Assembly (NCBI GenBank): GCA_016712525.1
Contig: JADJQX010000001.1
Coordinates: 2,317,501 to 2,381,500 of the forward strand
Source of the DNA: Myxococcales bacterium
GTDB taxonomy: Bacteria > Myxococcota_A > Polyangia > Polyangiales > Polyangiaceae
Length of the DNA stretch: 64,000 nucleotides
Direction: 5' to 3'
Part shown: piece after piece, positions 8,189 through 17,018 of the stretch
Position numbering within the stretch: position 1 is the first letter of the stretch
Layout: each line of letters opens with the position of its first letter
Notes under the pieces: model-generated
The model's input: the letters and a program-made list of their open reading frames with translations, nothing else
Told to the model about the DNA's origin: nothing
Databases searched by the model: none
Program-made: the position numbers and the translations under genes

Positions 8189-10522
8189 GTGACGTCCGAA
8201 GAGAAATCGTTGGCGAAGGGCTCCCTCGAGGGAGATGGCGGTGGTGGGGCCGCGGCCGTCGACGAGCCGCACGCCCCTTCGCTCGCGCTGACGATCGGCG
8301 GCGGAGAGCTCGAAGGGCCCTCGCTCGCCCTCCAGCTCGGTGGTGGTGAGCTCCCTCACGACGTGCACCACGGCCTCGAGCCCGACGAGCGCGGCTCGAT
8401 CAAAATCGAGATCCCGGCGGGGCTGCTCGCCGAAGGGTTGCCTGGGCCCCTCGCGCTGCAGCTCGATCGCGAGGCCATGAGCGAGACGCTCACGGGCGCG
8501 CTCCCTCCCGCCGACACGGAGGCGCCCCAGCTCAAGCTGCCGACGGGCCCCGAGTTCAAGGTGCGCGGCGCCTTGTGGAAGGCCTCGAACAACGTCGACG
8601 CGGCGAAAAAAGGCTCATTTTTGGGCGAGATCCTCGTCGCCATGGGCGCCGTCACCACGGCGGACGTGGACCGCGCGCTCGCGGCACAGGAGGAACGCGG
8701 CGGGCAGCTCGGGCGCATCTTGGTGTCGTTCGGCGTGTGCACCGAAGAGCAGATCTCGAAGGCCGTCTTCGAGCAGGTGCGCCTGCGCGCCGAGACCGGG
8801 TTCGCCGACGTGTCCACCGCCGCGCGCACGAACCCTGCCGCTGCGGGGCTCAAGGTGCTCTCGCGGCCGTGGCTCACGTCCCTCGTGCTCTTCGGCGTCG
8901 ACGCGTTCTCGCTCGTTCTCGCCGCGTTCCTCGGCGTGGTGGTCGACTTCTTCCTCGCCGACGGGTTCGTGCTCTGGCGCGAGCTCTACGTCGTCGCGCC
9001 GACGCTGCTCCTCTGCCTCGTGGTGTACGCGTTCCTCGACCTCTATTCGCCCCTCGCGAAGAGCGCGCCGGACGAGCTCCGCGAGATGGTCCTCGGGACG
9101 TCGCTCGTGCACGCGGCGATGTTCATCTTGTCGGTGAGCGGCAACCTCGCCACCCGCTGGCACCTCTCGTCGAAGCTCGTGTGGTGGGGCGCGACCCTGG
9201 CGCTCGTGCCGCTCGTCCGGGCGATCGTGCGAGGTCGCCTCTCGCGCACGGGGTGGTGGGGCATCCCCGTCATCGTGCTCGGCGCCGCCAAGACGGGGCG
9301 CCTCATCGTGCGGACGCTCCACTCGCAGCCTCGCAACGGGCTGAAGCCCGTGGTGCTCCTCGACGACGACCGCGCGAAGCACGGCACGCTGCTCGCGAGC
9401 CAGGTGAACGGCCGCGACGTCGACGTGCACTCCATCAACGTGCATGCTGCAAGCTTCTTGACCGAGGCCTCGCGCGCGCGCCTGGCCGACGAGCTGCTCG
9501 GGCCCGACGAGTCCAAGGTCCCGAGCCCGCGCGTCGTCGGCGAGGACCTCGGCGAGATCGGCTCGTACCCGCCGCCGAACGCCCCGATCGACATCAAGAC
9601 GCCGGGCCAGTCGATCCCGGTGAAGAGCTCGATGTGGCCCCGCGGGAAGTTCGCCGAGGTCGAGGGCGTGCCCCTCGTGGGCGACCTGTCGCTCGCGCCT
9701 ATCTTGGCGAAAAAACTGAAGATTCCGTACGCGATTGTGGCCATGCCGGGGCAGCCCTCCGACACGCTGCTCTCGGTCGTCGAGCGCGTCGGCGGTCAGT
9801 TCTCGCACCTCCTGGTCATCCCGGATCTGTTCGGGTTCGCCACGCTCGGCGTCCCCGCGAAGAGCGTGGGCTCGGTGCTCGGCGTCGAGGTGAGGCAGCA
9901 GCTCCTCTTGCCTTGGCCGCGCCTCGCGAAGCGCATCCTCGACGTCAGCTTCACCGCGCTCGGAGGGCTCTTCGTGCTGCCCTTCCTCGTCATCATCGCG
10001 CTCCTCATCAAGCTCGATTCGAAGGGGCCGATCTTCTACATGCAGAAGCGCCTCGGGCGCGGCGGCAAGTACTTCAAGGCGTGGAAGTTTCGCACCATGC
10101 ACGGCGACGGCGAGGCCCGCCTGAAGCAGGTGCTCGACTCGGACCCGGCGCTCCGCGAAGAGTACGAGGTCTATCACAAGCTCCGGAAAGACCCGCGCGT
10201 CACGCGGATCGGTCGTGTGCTGCGCAAGTACAGCCTCGACGAGTTCCCGCAGCTCTGGAACGTCATCAACGGCGACATGAGCCTCGTCGGCCCGCGGCCC
10301 TACATCGAGCGCGAGATCCCCGAGATGGGCGGCAACGAGAAGCTCATCTTGCGCGCGACGCCCGGCATGACCGGCATGTGGCAGGTCTCCGATCGCAACG
10401 CGTCGTCGTTCGCGTGGCGCGTGCAGGTCGACGTCCACTACGTGCGAAACTGGTCGCCCTGGCTCGACATTTACATCTTGGCGAAGACCGTCGGGGTCGT
10501 CGTGAGAGGATCGGGGGTGTGA
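8189..10522 (+). CDS. WbaP-type polyprenyl-phosphate sugar-1-phosphate transferase with MshEN-like N-terminal domain
   Basis: A 777-residue membrane enzyme that would start exopolysaccharide repeat-unit synthesis by moving a sugar-1-phosphate onto undecaprenyl phosphate. Residues 1-130 are acidic and low-complexity. Residues about 140-200 (GEILVAMGAVTTADVDRAL, GQLGRILVSFGVCTEEQI) resemble the MshEN/GspE-N domain that can bind cyclic-di-GMP. Several membrane helices (from about 228) and a nucleotide-binding-like domain follow. The catalytic transferase domain covers 579-777, with KFRTMHGDGE and LRKYSLDEFPQLWNVINGD followed by the GPRP signature. GTG start; stop and next start overlap (TGATG). 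Confidence 0.9.
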   Translation: MTSEEKSLAKGSLEGDGGGGAAAVDEPHAPSLALTIGGGELEGPSLALQLGGGELPHDVHHGLEPDERGSIKIEIPAGLLAEGLPGPLALQLDREAMSETLTGALPPADTEAPQLKLPTGPEFKVRGALWKASNNVDAAKKGSFLGEILVAMGAVTTADVDRALAAQEERGGQLGRILVSFGVCTEEQISKAVFEQVRLRAETGFADVSTAARTNPAAAGLKVLSRPWLTSLVLFGVDAFSLVLAAFLGVVVDFFLADGFVLWRELYVVAPTLLLCLVVYAFLDLYSPLAKSAPDELREMVLGTSLVHAAMFILSVSGNLATRWHLSSKLVWWGATLALVPLVRAIVRGRLSRTGWWGIPVIVLGAAKTGRLIVRTLHSQPRNGLKPVVLLDDDRAKHGTLLASQVNGRDVDVHSINVHAASFLTEASRARLADELLGPDESKVPSPRVVGEDLGEIGSYPPPNAPIDIKTPGQSIPVKSSMWPRGKFAEVEGVPLVGDLSLAPILAKKLKIPYAIVAMPGQPSDTLLSVVERVGGQFSHLLVIPDLFGFATLGVPAKSVGSVLGVEVRQQLLLPWPRLAKRILDVSFTALGGLFVLPFLVIIALLIKLDSKGPIFYMQKRLGRGGKYFKAWKFRTMHGDGEARLKQVLDSDPALREEYEVYHKLRKDPRVTRIGRVLRKYSLDEFPQLWNVINGDMSLVGPRPYIEREIPEMGGNEKLILRATPGMTGMWQVSDRNASSFAWRVQVDVHYVRNWSPWLDIYILAKTVGVVVRGSGV

Positions 10523-11070
10523 TGGCGAACGTGCTCTCCAAGGTTATCTCCGATGCGGTGGAGCTCACGCGTGCGGCGCAAGGCCAGACGGGGCGCGGAG
10601 GCGCACCCGACACCAAAGAGGTGCTCAAGATCGCGGCGAGCCAAGACGGCTACCGCGTGCTCTTCTTGAACCGCCTCCGCGAGGCCGCGCGAGGGCGTGT
10701 GCCGGGCGTGAACCACACGCTCCGCATGGTGCAGACGGCGCTCTTCGGCATCGAGATCGGCAAGGACGTGACCTTGGGTGAGGGCGTGAACTTCACCCAC
10801 ACGCTCGGCATCGTGATCGGGGGCGACGCGAAGATCGGCGCGCGCGTGAAGTTCATGGGCAACAACACCGTCGGCACCGCGAAGGACAACGGCTATCCCA
10901 TCATCGAGGACGACGTGGTGGTCGGCTGCGGCGCGCGCATCCTCGGGCCCGTGCGGGTGGGGGCGAGGTCCGTCATCGGCGCCAACGCCGTCGTGCTCTC
11001 GGACGTCCCCCCCGACACGGTGGTGAGCGGTATCCCCGCGAGACCACACAAGAAAAAGCCAGACGCCTGA
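10522..11070 (+). CDS. serine O-acetyltransferase-like (left-handed beta-helix) acetyltransferase
   Basis: A 182-residue CysE/NodL-type protein. Its C-terminal 110 residues carry hexapeptide repeats (IGKDVTLGEGVNF, VIGGDAKIGARV, VVVGCGARILGPVRVGARSVIGANAVV) and the closing SGIPAR motif. Overlap of its ATG with the stop of the WbaP-type gene ties it to exopolysaccharide synthesis, so O-acetylation of sugars or lipid-linked intermediates is more likely than cysteine synthesis. The acceptor cannot be read from sequence. A similar domain forms the C-terminus of the GT2 fusion at 14035-15669. Confidence 0.85.
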   Translation: MANVLSKVISDAVELTRAAQGQTGRGGAPDTKEVLKIAASQDGYRVLFLNRLREAARGRVPGVNHTLRMVQTALFGIEIGKDVTLGEGVNFTHTLGIVIGGDAKIGARVKFMGNNTVGTAKDNGYPIIEDDVVVGCGARILGPVRVGARSVIGANAVVLSDVPPDTVVSGIPARPHKKKPDA

Positions 11071-11165
11071 CCTGGGCGCGTTGCCTGCGAAGCACGCCGC
11101 GAAGTCGCCCTGGCCGAGCTTTGGTGCTAAGCCTCTGCCGATCTAGCCTTCGTTCGAGGAGAGCC

Positions 11166-12272
11166 ATGAAGACGTTCGCACCGCTGCTTTTCTTGTCGCT
11201 CGTTCCGTTCTGCGTCTACGCCTGCTCGAGCGACCCCGAGGGGACGACCGACGGCGGCGTCGACCCTGGCGTCGACTCGTCGACCACGCTCCCCGATGGC
11301 GCGACGCTCGAGGACGGCGCGGTCGCCGACACGTCCATCCCCCCCTTGCCCGACGGGGCGCCGCTCCCCGACGGCGCACCCGATCCGAACCCGCTCGCCG
11401 GCGTGACGCCGGTCGTCCACCTCGCCGCGGCCGACATCCAGCTCATGGGTGCACAATACATCGATGGCCTCATGTTCGGGGACGGTGCGCTCTTCTTCAC
11501 CGATCCGTTCGCCGAGGCGTCGACGGGGCACATCTGGCGTCTCCCGCGTGTGGGCAACGCTCCCGCGACGGTGCGCCCGTCGGCTCGCACCGTCGGCCTT
11601 TGCTTCGACAAGGCGAACGGCGGCTCGATGGTGGTCACCGAGACGTCGCCCTCGGCCATCGCGCGCCGCAAGCCCGACGGCACGACCCGCGAGGCCATCG
11701 CCGGGACGTTCAACGCCCTCGCGCTCAACGCTCCGAACGACTGCGTGGTGGTCGCGAACAAGGGCATCTACGTCACCGATCCCGACTACCTCGGCGCGAC
11801 GCAGCCGAAGGAGCGTGTGTACCGCATCACCGGGACGCCCGCGGTCGTCACGTCGGTCGCCGAGTACGATCGGGGCAAACACCCGAACGGCATCGCGGCC
11901 ACGGCCGACGGGAGCACGCTCTACATCGGGCTCACGGGCGAGGCCGAGATCGTCAAGGTGGCGCTCGGCGCCGACGGCACGCCCATGGGCGCTCCGGTCG
12001 CCTTCGCGAAGACGGGCCCCGCGCCCGACGGCATTGCGGTCGACACCGAGGGCAACGTCTTCGTGGCGACGCAGGCCGGCGTCGAGGCGTACTCGCCCGC
12101 GGGGCAAAAATGGGGCACCGTCGTGCTCCCGGGCACGCAGAAGGCCACGTCGATCGAGTTCGGCGGCGCCGACAACAAGACGCTCTACGTCGCGTCTCTC
12201 GCGAACGGCCTTGGGGGTGCGGGCAGCCCCGCGATCCACAAGCTCGAGCTGCGTGTCGCGGGCGTGAACTGA
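11166..12272 (+). CDS. SMP-30/gluconolactonase-like beta-propeller lipoprotein
   Basis: A 368-residue secreted lipoprotein: lipobox with Cys20, a 60-residue Asp/Gly/Pro linker (LPDGA repeats), then a six-bladed-propeller-like domain with repeated motifs such as GKHPNGIAATADGSTLYIG and GPAPDGIAVDTEGNVFVA. These resemble SMP-30/NHL-type sugar lactonases, but catalytic metal ligands are not clear, so it may only bind. ATG 11166 has GAGGAGAG upstream. It converges with the esterase gene at 12438; a long hairpin lies between them. Confidence 0.75.
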   Translation: MKTFAPLLFLSLVPFCVYACSSDPEGTTDGGVDPGVDSSTTLPDGATLEDGAVADTSIPPLPDGAPLPDGAPDPNPLAGVTPVVHLAAADIQLMGAQYIDGLMFGDGALFFTDPFAEASTGHIWRLPRVGNAPATVRPSARTVGLCFDKANGGSMVVTETSPSAIARRKPDGTTREAIAGTFNALALNAPNDCVVVANKGIYVTDPDYLGATQPKERVYRITGTPAVVTSVAEYDRGKHPNGIAATADGSTLYIGLTGEAEIVKVALGADGTPMGAPVAFAKTGPAPDGIAVDTEGNVFVATQAGVEAYSPAGQKWGTVVLPGTQKATSIEFGGADNKTLYVASLANGLGGAGSPAIHKLELRVAGVN

Positions 12273-12283
12273 GGGTTTCGTGG

Positions 12284-12325
12284 GGTCTCCCCCGCGGCGA
12301 GCTTGCTCGCCGTTTGGGGGAGACC
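12284..12325. terminator. hairpin between convergent genes (bidirectional-terminator-like)
   Basis: GGTCTCCCCC (12284-12293) pairs with GGGGGAGACC (12316-12325). Inside it GGCGAGC (12296-12302) pairs with GCTCGCC (12305-12311) around a TT loop. There is no T tract on either side, so rho-independent termination is unproven. Its place between two converging genes fits a terminator or mRNA 3'-end stabiliser. Confidence 0.5.
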
Positions 12326-12437
12326 GCAGGCGCGCAAGGCGCGGAGCGCCGAGCACCTGCGAGTGGGGGCACCCCTGCTCGTGGCTCGAGCGGCTTCGTC
12401 GGTGACGCGCGCGCTTCGAGGGGAGAGGGGGATTGGC

Positions 12438-13370
12438 TCAGAGCTTCGAGAAGAAGTCCCAGGTGGCCTTGTGGGACTCGGGCCAAATGGTGTGACCGAG
12501 GCCGGGGACGAGGCACCACACCACGGGCTTTCCTGCGGCGCAGCCATCGACCGACGCGCAGGGAGAAGGGGCGACGGAGGTCGTCTTGGTTTTGTCGGGG
12601 CACTCGTTCGCGCGGGCGAAGTGATCGAGCGTCTTCTGGCCTTCGGTGGGGCTGTCGTTCTGGCCGTGGAAGATGATCGTGGGCACGCCCGGCGTGGGGC
12701 AGGCGAGGTTGCCCTTCGCGTCGTATTTGGCGCCCGCAGCGCCGTAGGGGCCGCCCGAGCCGTTCGACGCGGCGGCGCGGATGACGTCGCCTTTCCAGCA
12801 CGCGAGCTGGTTCGCGAAGTATCCGCCGCGGCTGAAGCCCGTCACGAAGATGCGCTTCTTGTCGACGCAGTGGGTCTCCGAGATGGAGGTCACGAGGGCG
12901 TCGAAGAGGTCGGCGTCGGGATTGTCGGTGGGGGCCGAGTCGAGGTTCCAGGTTTTGTTGAGGCCGTCCGGGTAGACGACGATCGCGTTGCCGCCCGAAG
13001 CCTCTTCGAGCTTGATCGACGATCGGATCTGCGCGCCGGTGCCGCCGTCTCCGTGGAAGACGAAGACGAGAGGGTAAGCCTTGGTGGCTTCGTAGGTGTC
13101 GGGCACGCCGACCGCGTACGTTCGCGCGCGCGAGGTGACCGTGAGCTTGAGGCCCTGAGTGAAACCCGGCGTGACACCGGACTTGCCGCAGCCGATGGAG
13201 CCGTCGGTCGGGACGGTGACGACGCCGGTCGCGGTGGACGTAGGCGCGGTGCCGTCTTGGCCTGCGTCCGTCGGGTCGGCCGGAGCAGGTGTGGTGCCCC
13301 CACACGCGAACACGACCGCGACCGCGCCGAGCACAAAAAGCGGATAGGTTACGCGGGCTTGTCGCATCAT
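12438..13370 (-). CDS. polyhydroxybutyrate depolymerase/feruloyl-esterase-like (LpqC family) lipoprotein
   Basis: A 310-residue exported alpha/beta-hydrolase. Lipobox Cys23 (VVFAC) is followed by a Thr/Pro linker and a CE1/LpqC-type hydrolase domain. Visible are the oxyanion-hole segment VFVFHGDGGTG, the nucleophile elbow GFSRGG (Ser about 179), the acid segment HGQNDSPTEG and the catalytic-His segment GLGHTIWP. The substrate is unknown; location in a polysaccharide locus makes an acyl or feruloyl-type ester more likely than storage PHB. The start overlaps the stop of the OPX gene (ATGA), so the two are cotranscribed. Confidence 0.82.
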   Translation of the reverse strand: MMRQARVTYPLFVLGAVAVVFACGGTTPAPADPTDAGQDGTAPTSTATGVVTVPTDGSIGCGKSGVTPGFTQGLKLTVTSRARTYAVGVPDTYEATKAYPLVFVFHGDGGTGAQIRSSIKLEEASGGNAIVVYPDGLNKTWNLDSAPTDNPDADLFDALVTSISETHCVDKKRIFVTGFSRGGYFANQLACWKGDVIRAAASNGSGGPYGAAGAKYDAKGNLACPTPGVPTIIFHGQNDSPTEGQKTLDHFARANECPDKTKTTSVAPSPCASVDGCAAGKPVVWCLVPGLGHTIWPESHKATWDFFSKL

Positions 13371-13960
13371 TCGACGACGATGAGATCGCCGGGCTGGAGG
13401 GTGACGTTCGTGGTCACTCCCGAGCGCAAGTCGGAGAACTTGAAGCGCACGCGCTGGGGGAGGCTCTTGCGGACGAGGAAAATCTTGTCGCCGTCGGCGT
13501 AGTCGTTGAGGCCGCCGGCGCTGGCGATCGCGTGCAGCACGTTGGTGCCGGGCTCCATGTTGAACGTCCCGCTTTGGCGGACCTCGCCCGTGACCGAGAC
13601 GGGGATCTGCACGGGCTGCTCGAGCACGATCGTGACGTTCGGCTCCTTGAGCATGTTCTTGAGGCGCGTCTCGATCTCTTTCGCGACCTCGTCGGGGCGT
13701 CGGCCGCGGGCCATGACCTCGCCGACGACCGGGACGGAGATCTTGCCGTCGGGGCGGACGTGCTCGCGCGTGGAGAACGTGTCCTCGCGGAAGACGCGCA
13801 CGTTGACGATGTCGGTGCTTTGGATGGTGGTGACGTTGACCGTCGGGGCCTCGGGCGGGAGCGTGGACGCCCACACGAACGGGCCCGTGGAGGCGCATCC
13901 GGAGAGCGCGAGACCGAGAGCAACGAAGGCCGAAAGCCCGAAGATCCTCATGGTGGACAT
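13367..13960 (-). CDS. short outer-membrane polysaccharide export (OPX, Wza-like) lipoprotein
   Basis: A 197-residue OPX protein. Lipobox LSGC (Cys22) is followed by a Poly_export domain (about 45-125; STDIVNVRVFRE and SVPVVGEVMARG) and one SLBB domain (about 130-190; SVTGEVRQSGTFNMEPG and LQPGDLIVV). It ends right after the SLBB, without the C-terminal transmembrane helix of Escherichia coli Wza (about 380 residues). Such short OPX proteins need a separate outer-membrane barrel, and one is encoded at 24906-26192. The start MSTMRIFG is 7 bases after TATGCT; an internal Met four residues in is also possible. Confidence 0.9.
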   Translation of the reverse strand: MSTMRIFGLSAFVALGLALSGCASTGPFVWASTLPPEAPTVNVTTIQSTDIVNVRVFREDTFSTREHVRPDGKISVPVVGEVMARGRRPDEVAKEIETRLKNMLKEPNVTIVLEQPVQIPVSVTGEVRQSGTFNMEPGTNVLHAIASAGGLNDYADGDKIFLVRKSLPQRVRFKFSDLRSGVTTNVTLQPGDLIVVE

Positions 13961-13967
13961 CACCCCC

Positions 13968-13973
13968 AGCATA
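13968..13973 (-). promoter_or_regulatory. -10-like hexamer TATGCT before the OPX gene
   Basis: On the minus strand TATGCT ends 7 bases before the ATG at 13960; the gap is the G-rich GGGGGTG. It would give the OPX-esterase pair its own promoter inside the locus. Confidence 0.45.
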
Positions 13974-14034
13974 CACGCATTCGTTTCCCTGGTGGAGACG
14001 AGTTCGAGGGCCGTTTTTGCCGAAAAAGTGGCGC

Positions 14035-15669
14035 TCATGGGCGCGCCTTTCGGGCGGTGACGTCGGGCTTGGGGGCCGCGACGAGCGATCGCGGCGGCAC
14101 GCTCTCGGAGAGGACGCACCCGGCCATGATCTTGCTGCTCGCTCCGACGGTGATGGGGCCGTAGAGCGTCGCGCCGACGCCCACGTGCACGTTCTCTTCG
14201 AGCGTGGGCGCGCCGGCGGTTTTTCCCTCGGCGTCGAGGCCGTAGCCGAGCGTCACGTGCTGGAATAGGATGGATCCGCGGGCGACCTTGGCCGAGTGGC
14301 TGATGGCGAGCCCGAACCCGTGCACGATCATGACCCCCGGCGCGAGCTCGGCGTCCCAGTGGATGTCGGACGCGTAGAGGTGGCGCATGAGGCGGCTCGT
14401 GAACTGGGCTGCGAGCAGGTTCCCGCGGGCGCGGAAGAGGCGCATGAGGCGGTACGCGACCAGGATCTGGAGGCCGATCTTCTTGACGCTGTCGGCCGGC
14501 AAGCTGCCCCCTCCGCCCTCGCCTTGACCGTATTTTCCCTGGTAGGCGCGCATCACGGCGTGATCTTCGCGAACGGCCGCGACGAACGAGGCGTAGGTCG
14601 CTTCGCCGGGCGACGCGCTGCCCGAGCCGTCGTTCTTCACGTCGCGGAGGGCCTCGCGGAAGGCCTTGTACTCGGCGACCACTCCGCCGAGGCTCCCCGA
14701 CTCCTCACGGACGCCGCGGTAGAACTGGATGCCGTACACCAGTGTGGCGCCGGCCACCGCGAGGCGCTCGAGCCCGAGCTTGTCTGCGCCGATGGCGGCG
14801 GTGACGGCGAGCTTCGCGATCGGCTCGGCGAGCTTGGGGAGGCCGAGGCCGAGGCCCAGGAAGGGCATCGACACGGGCGAGATGTGGGCGATGTGGCGGA
14901 AGGGGCTCGCGTCGGCCACGTCGCGATGCTTGCGCCCTACACGTACCGCGTATTTCCCGTCATTTTGGCTCCGCGCGAGCCATTTTTCGACCTCGGTCTT
15001 GTCGGAGCCGTGGATGCTCTCGCCCTTGTCGGAGAAGAGCAGCGTGGCGCCGGCCTTCTCGAGGCGGATGCCGAGCTCCTCGTCCTCGAGGGCGCGGAAG
15101 GCCGGATCGAAGCCTCCGACGCGCAAGAAGAGCTCGCGATCGACCGACACGTTGCCGGTGTAGACGCCGTGCCCGCGGAGCTTCGCGCGCCCGGCAAAGA
15201 GCTCGTCGGCTTTGTTCGAGAGCATGCGCGCGAAGAACTTCTCGAAGAGCGGCATGCTCGCGATGTCGGCGTCGGGTCGGAGCTGGCCGAGCACGACGGT
15301 GCCGGGCTTCTCGTGGTGCGCGAGGTGGCCTTCGAGGAAGCCTTCGCCGACGCGCATGTCGTCGTCCAGGAAGACGACCACCTTGCCTTGGGCGAGCTCG
15401 GCGCCGCGCTGGCGCGCTTTGGCGGCGCCCGCGTTCTCTTGCCGGTGCACGACGAGAGAGAACGGGTAGGCCTTCGGATCGAGCACGGTGCGCACGTCGA
15501 CCTTCGAGCCATCGTCGACGACGACGACCTCGAACCTCGTAGGCGAGAACGACTGCGCCGCGAGGTCGCCGAGGAGCCGCTTGACGAGATCCGGGCGGTT
15601 GTAGTTCGCGACGACGACGCTGGCGACGACGCCGTCACCCAGGAATTCTTCGGCAGTTCGGGGGAGCAT
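14035..15669 (-). CDS. fusion of GT2 glycosyltransferase and serine-acetyltransferase-like domain
   Basis: A 544-residue two-domain enzyme. Residues 1-250 form a GT-A family 2 transferase: SVVVANYNRPDLVKRLL, the VVVDDGS nucleotide-binding motif, FLDDDMRV as the metal-binding DxD-type motif, then GGFDPAFRALEDEELG. A linker of about 170 residues with hydrophobic stretches follows. Residues about 430-540 are a left-handed beta-helix acetyltransferase (APGVMIVHGFGLAI, GAPTLEENVHVGVGATLYGPITVG). It could add a sugar and acetylate it or a neighbouring residue. The ATG is 11 bases after the ATP-grasp stop, so the two are cotranscribed. Confidence 0.87.
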   Translation of the reverse strand: MLPRTAEEFLGDGVVASVVVANYNRPDLVKRLLGDLAAQSFSPTRFEVVVVDDGSKVDVRTVLDPKAYPFSLVVHRQENAGAAKARQRGAELAQGKVVVFLDDDMRVGEGFLEGHLAHHEKPGTVVLGQLRPDADIASMPLFEKFFARMLSNKADELFAGRAKLRGHGVYTGNVSVDRELFLRVGGFDPAFRALEDEELGIRLEKAGATLLFSDKGESIHGSDKTEVEKWLARSQNDGKYAVRVGRKHRDVADASPFRHIAHISPVSMPFLGLGLGLPKLAEPIAKLAVTAAIGADKLGLERLAVAGATLVYGIQFYRGVREESGSLGGVVAEYKAFREALRDVKNDGSGSASPGEATYASFVAAVREDHAVMRAYQGKYGQGEGGGGSLPADSVKKIGLQILVAYRLMRLFRARGNLLAAQFTSRLMRHLYASDIHWDAELAPGVMIVHGFGLAISHSAKVARGSILFQHVTLGYGLDAEGKTAGAPTLEENVHVGVGATLYGPITVGASSKIMAGCVLSESVPPRSLVAAPKPDVTARKARP

Positions 15670-15680
15670 GGGCCTCGAGA

Positions 15681-16940
15681 TCAGCGGTTCAGGACGTACG
15701 AGCGCACGAAGCTGCGAGGGTGCTTCGCGAAGTGTTTGAGCCACGCGGCCGCGTCGACCACGGCGGGCATGCGGTCTTCGCGGTCGAGCACGGCGTCGGT
15801 CACGCGGGAGCGGTTGTCGCGCAGCCACGTGCGCCACTTGTGGACCTCGTCGCGGGACATTTGGCCGCTCATGCCTTGGAGCGACAGGACGAGGTTCAGC
15901 ATCATCTCGTGGCAGTACACGTAGGTGCCTTCGCCGCGCCACGCGGTGGCCTTGGCGAGCTCGCGCGACGCCTCGTCCGTGCGGCCCTCGCACACGAGCG
16001 CGATCACGTACGGGAGCGGGTTGCCCCGGGCGATGTCGAAGCCCATTTGGCTGTAAAATCGGGGGTTTACGTCGATGAGCATGCGGCGGTCGCCGTCGGC
16101 GATGAACTCGGCCTCGAACGCGCCGCGGTAGCCCACCTTGGTGAAGAGCGCGCGGAGCTGCTCGAGTACACGAGGCTCGGGCTCGCGCCCTTCGAAGCAC
16201 AATCCGATGCCCACCTTGCGCGGACGTTGGAGCACCTTCATCGCCGAGCGCGTGACGAGGTGGTCGTCGTCCACGTACCCCGAGACGCTGAAGATGCTCG
16301 TCTCGGCGGCCGTGTGGTACGCCTGCAGCATGGGCCGCGTGACCTCGGGGTGAGGCTTCGCGAGGGCCGGGTTGAACCGGACGAGCGCGTTGTACCGCTC
16401 GAGGGTCTCGGCGAGCGCGGCGTGGGTCTCGACGAGGGAGCCCTTGATGCCGCTCTCGAGGTAGATCTGCGTCCGCGGCTTGATGAGCATCGGGAAGGTG
16501 CCCTTCTCCTTCGCGAGGGCGACGAGCTCCGCGTCGGTCTCGGCGTAGAGCGTCTGGGGCACGTCGATGCCGAGCTCGCTACACACCTCGGTGAGGCGGC
16601 CTTTGTCGAGCAGCGAGAGGGTGACCTCTTCGCTCGGGTGCATGACGCGAAAGTGCCGCGAGAGCTCGGTCCGGTGCGCGGCGAAGAGCCACGCGAGGTG
16701 GTCGTTGGTCGGGTAGAGCACCGTCCCGGGGTGCTCGGCGCCGAACCGGACGAGCCAGCCGAGCAGCGCGTCGACGTCCCCGAGGGGCGGGTGGACGAGC
16801 TTCTCTTTGACGTACTTGGAGTAGAGCGCGCGCCCGTTCGTGGATTCGTCGGCGACGTAGACGGTCACGCCGCGCTCCCCGAGGCAACGCACCGCGGCCA
16901 AGGTTCCGTAGTAGTCCGCGCCGAGCAAGAGCACCTTCAT
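15681..16940 (-). CDS. ATP-grasp family carboxylate-amine ligase-like protein
   Basis: A 419-residue cytoplasmic protein. The N-terminus (VLLLGADYYGTLAAVRCLGERG) is the pre-ATP-grasp Rossmann region. The central part has the ATP-grasp signature: DKGRLTEVCSELGIDVPQT, FPMLIKPRTQIYLESG and AFEAEFIADGDRRMLIDVNPRFYSQ, whose E and N would bind Mg-ATP. The family joins carboxylates to amines or related nucleophiles; in polysaccharide loci it may add amino-acid or other amide decorations to uronic acids. The substrate is not predictable. It is first of a minus-strand pair with the GT2 fusion. Confidence 0.8.
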   Translation of the reverse strand: MKVLLLGADYYGTLAAVRCLGERGVTVYVADESTNGRALYSKYVKEKLVHPPLGDVDALLGWLVRFGAEHPGTVLYPTNDHLAWLFAAHRTELSRHFRVMHPSEEVTLSLLDKGRLTEVCSELGIDVPQTLYAETDAELVALAKEKGTFPMLIKPRTQIYLESGIKGSLVETHAALAETLERYNALVRFNPALAKPHPEVTRPMLQAYHTAAETSIFSVSGYVDDDHLVTRSAMKVLQRPRKVGIGLCFEGREPEPRVLEQLRALFTKVGYRGAFEAEFIADGDRRMLIDVNPRFYSQMGFDIARGNPLPYVIALVCEGRTDEASRELAKATAWRGEGTYVYCHEMMLNLVLSLQGMSGQMSRDEVHKWRTWLRDNRSRVTDAVLDREDRMPAVVDAAAWLKHFAKHPRSFVRSYVLNR

Positions 16941-17006
16941 GACGCCCCATGAGACGCGAAACCCGCGCGCGGGGGAAGGGGCCTCGTCGCGGGCGACGAC
17001 CCTTGC

Positions 17007-17012
17007 TAGCGT
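17007..17012 (+). promoter_or_regulatory. -10-like hexamer TAGCGT before the DUF1554-like gene
   Basis: TAGCGT ends 6 bases before the ATG at 17019, in a region divergent from the ATP-grasp gene. Confidence 0.35.
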
Positions 17013-17018
17013 GAGAAG

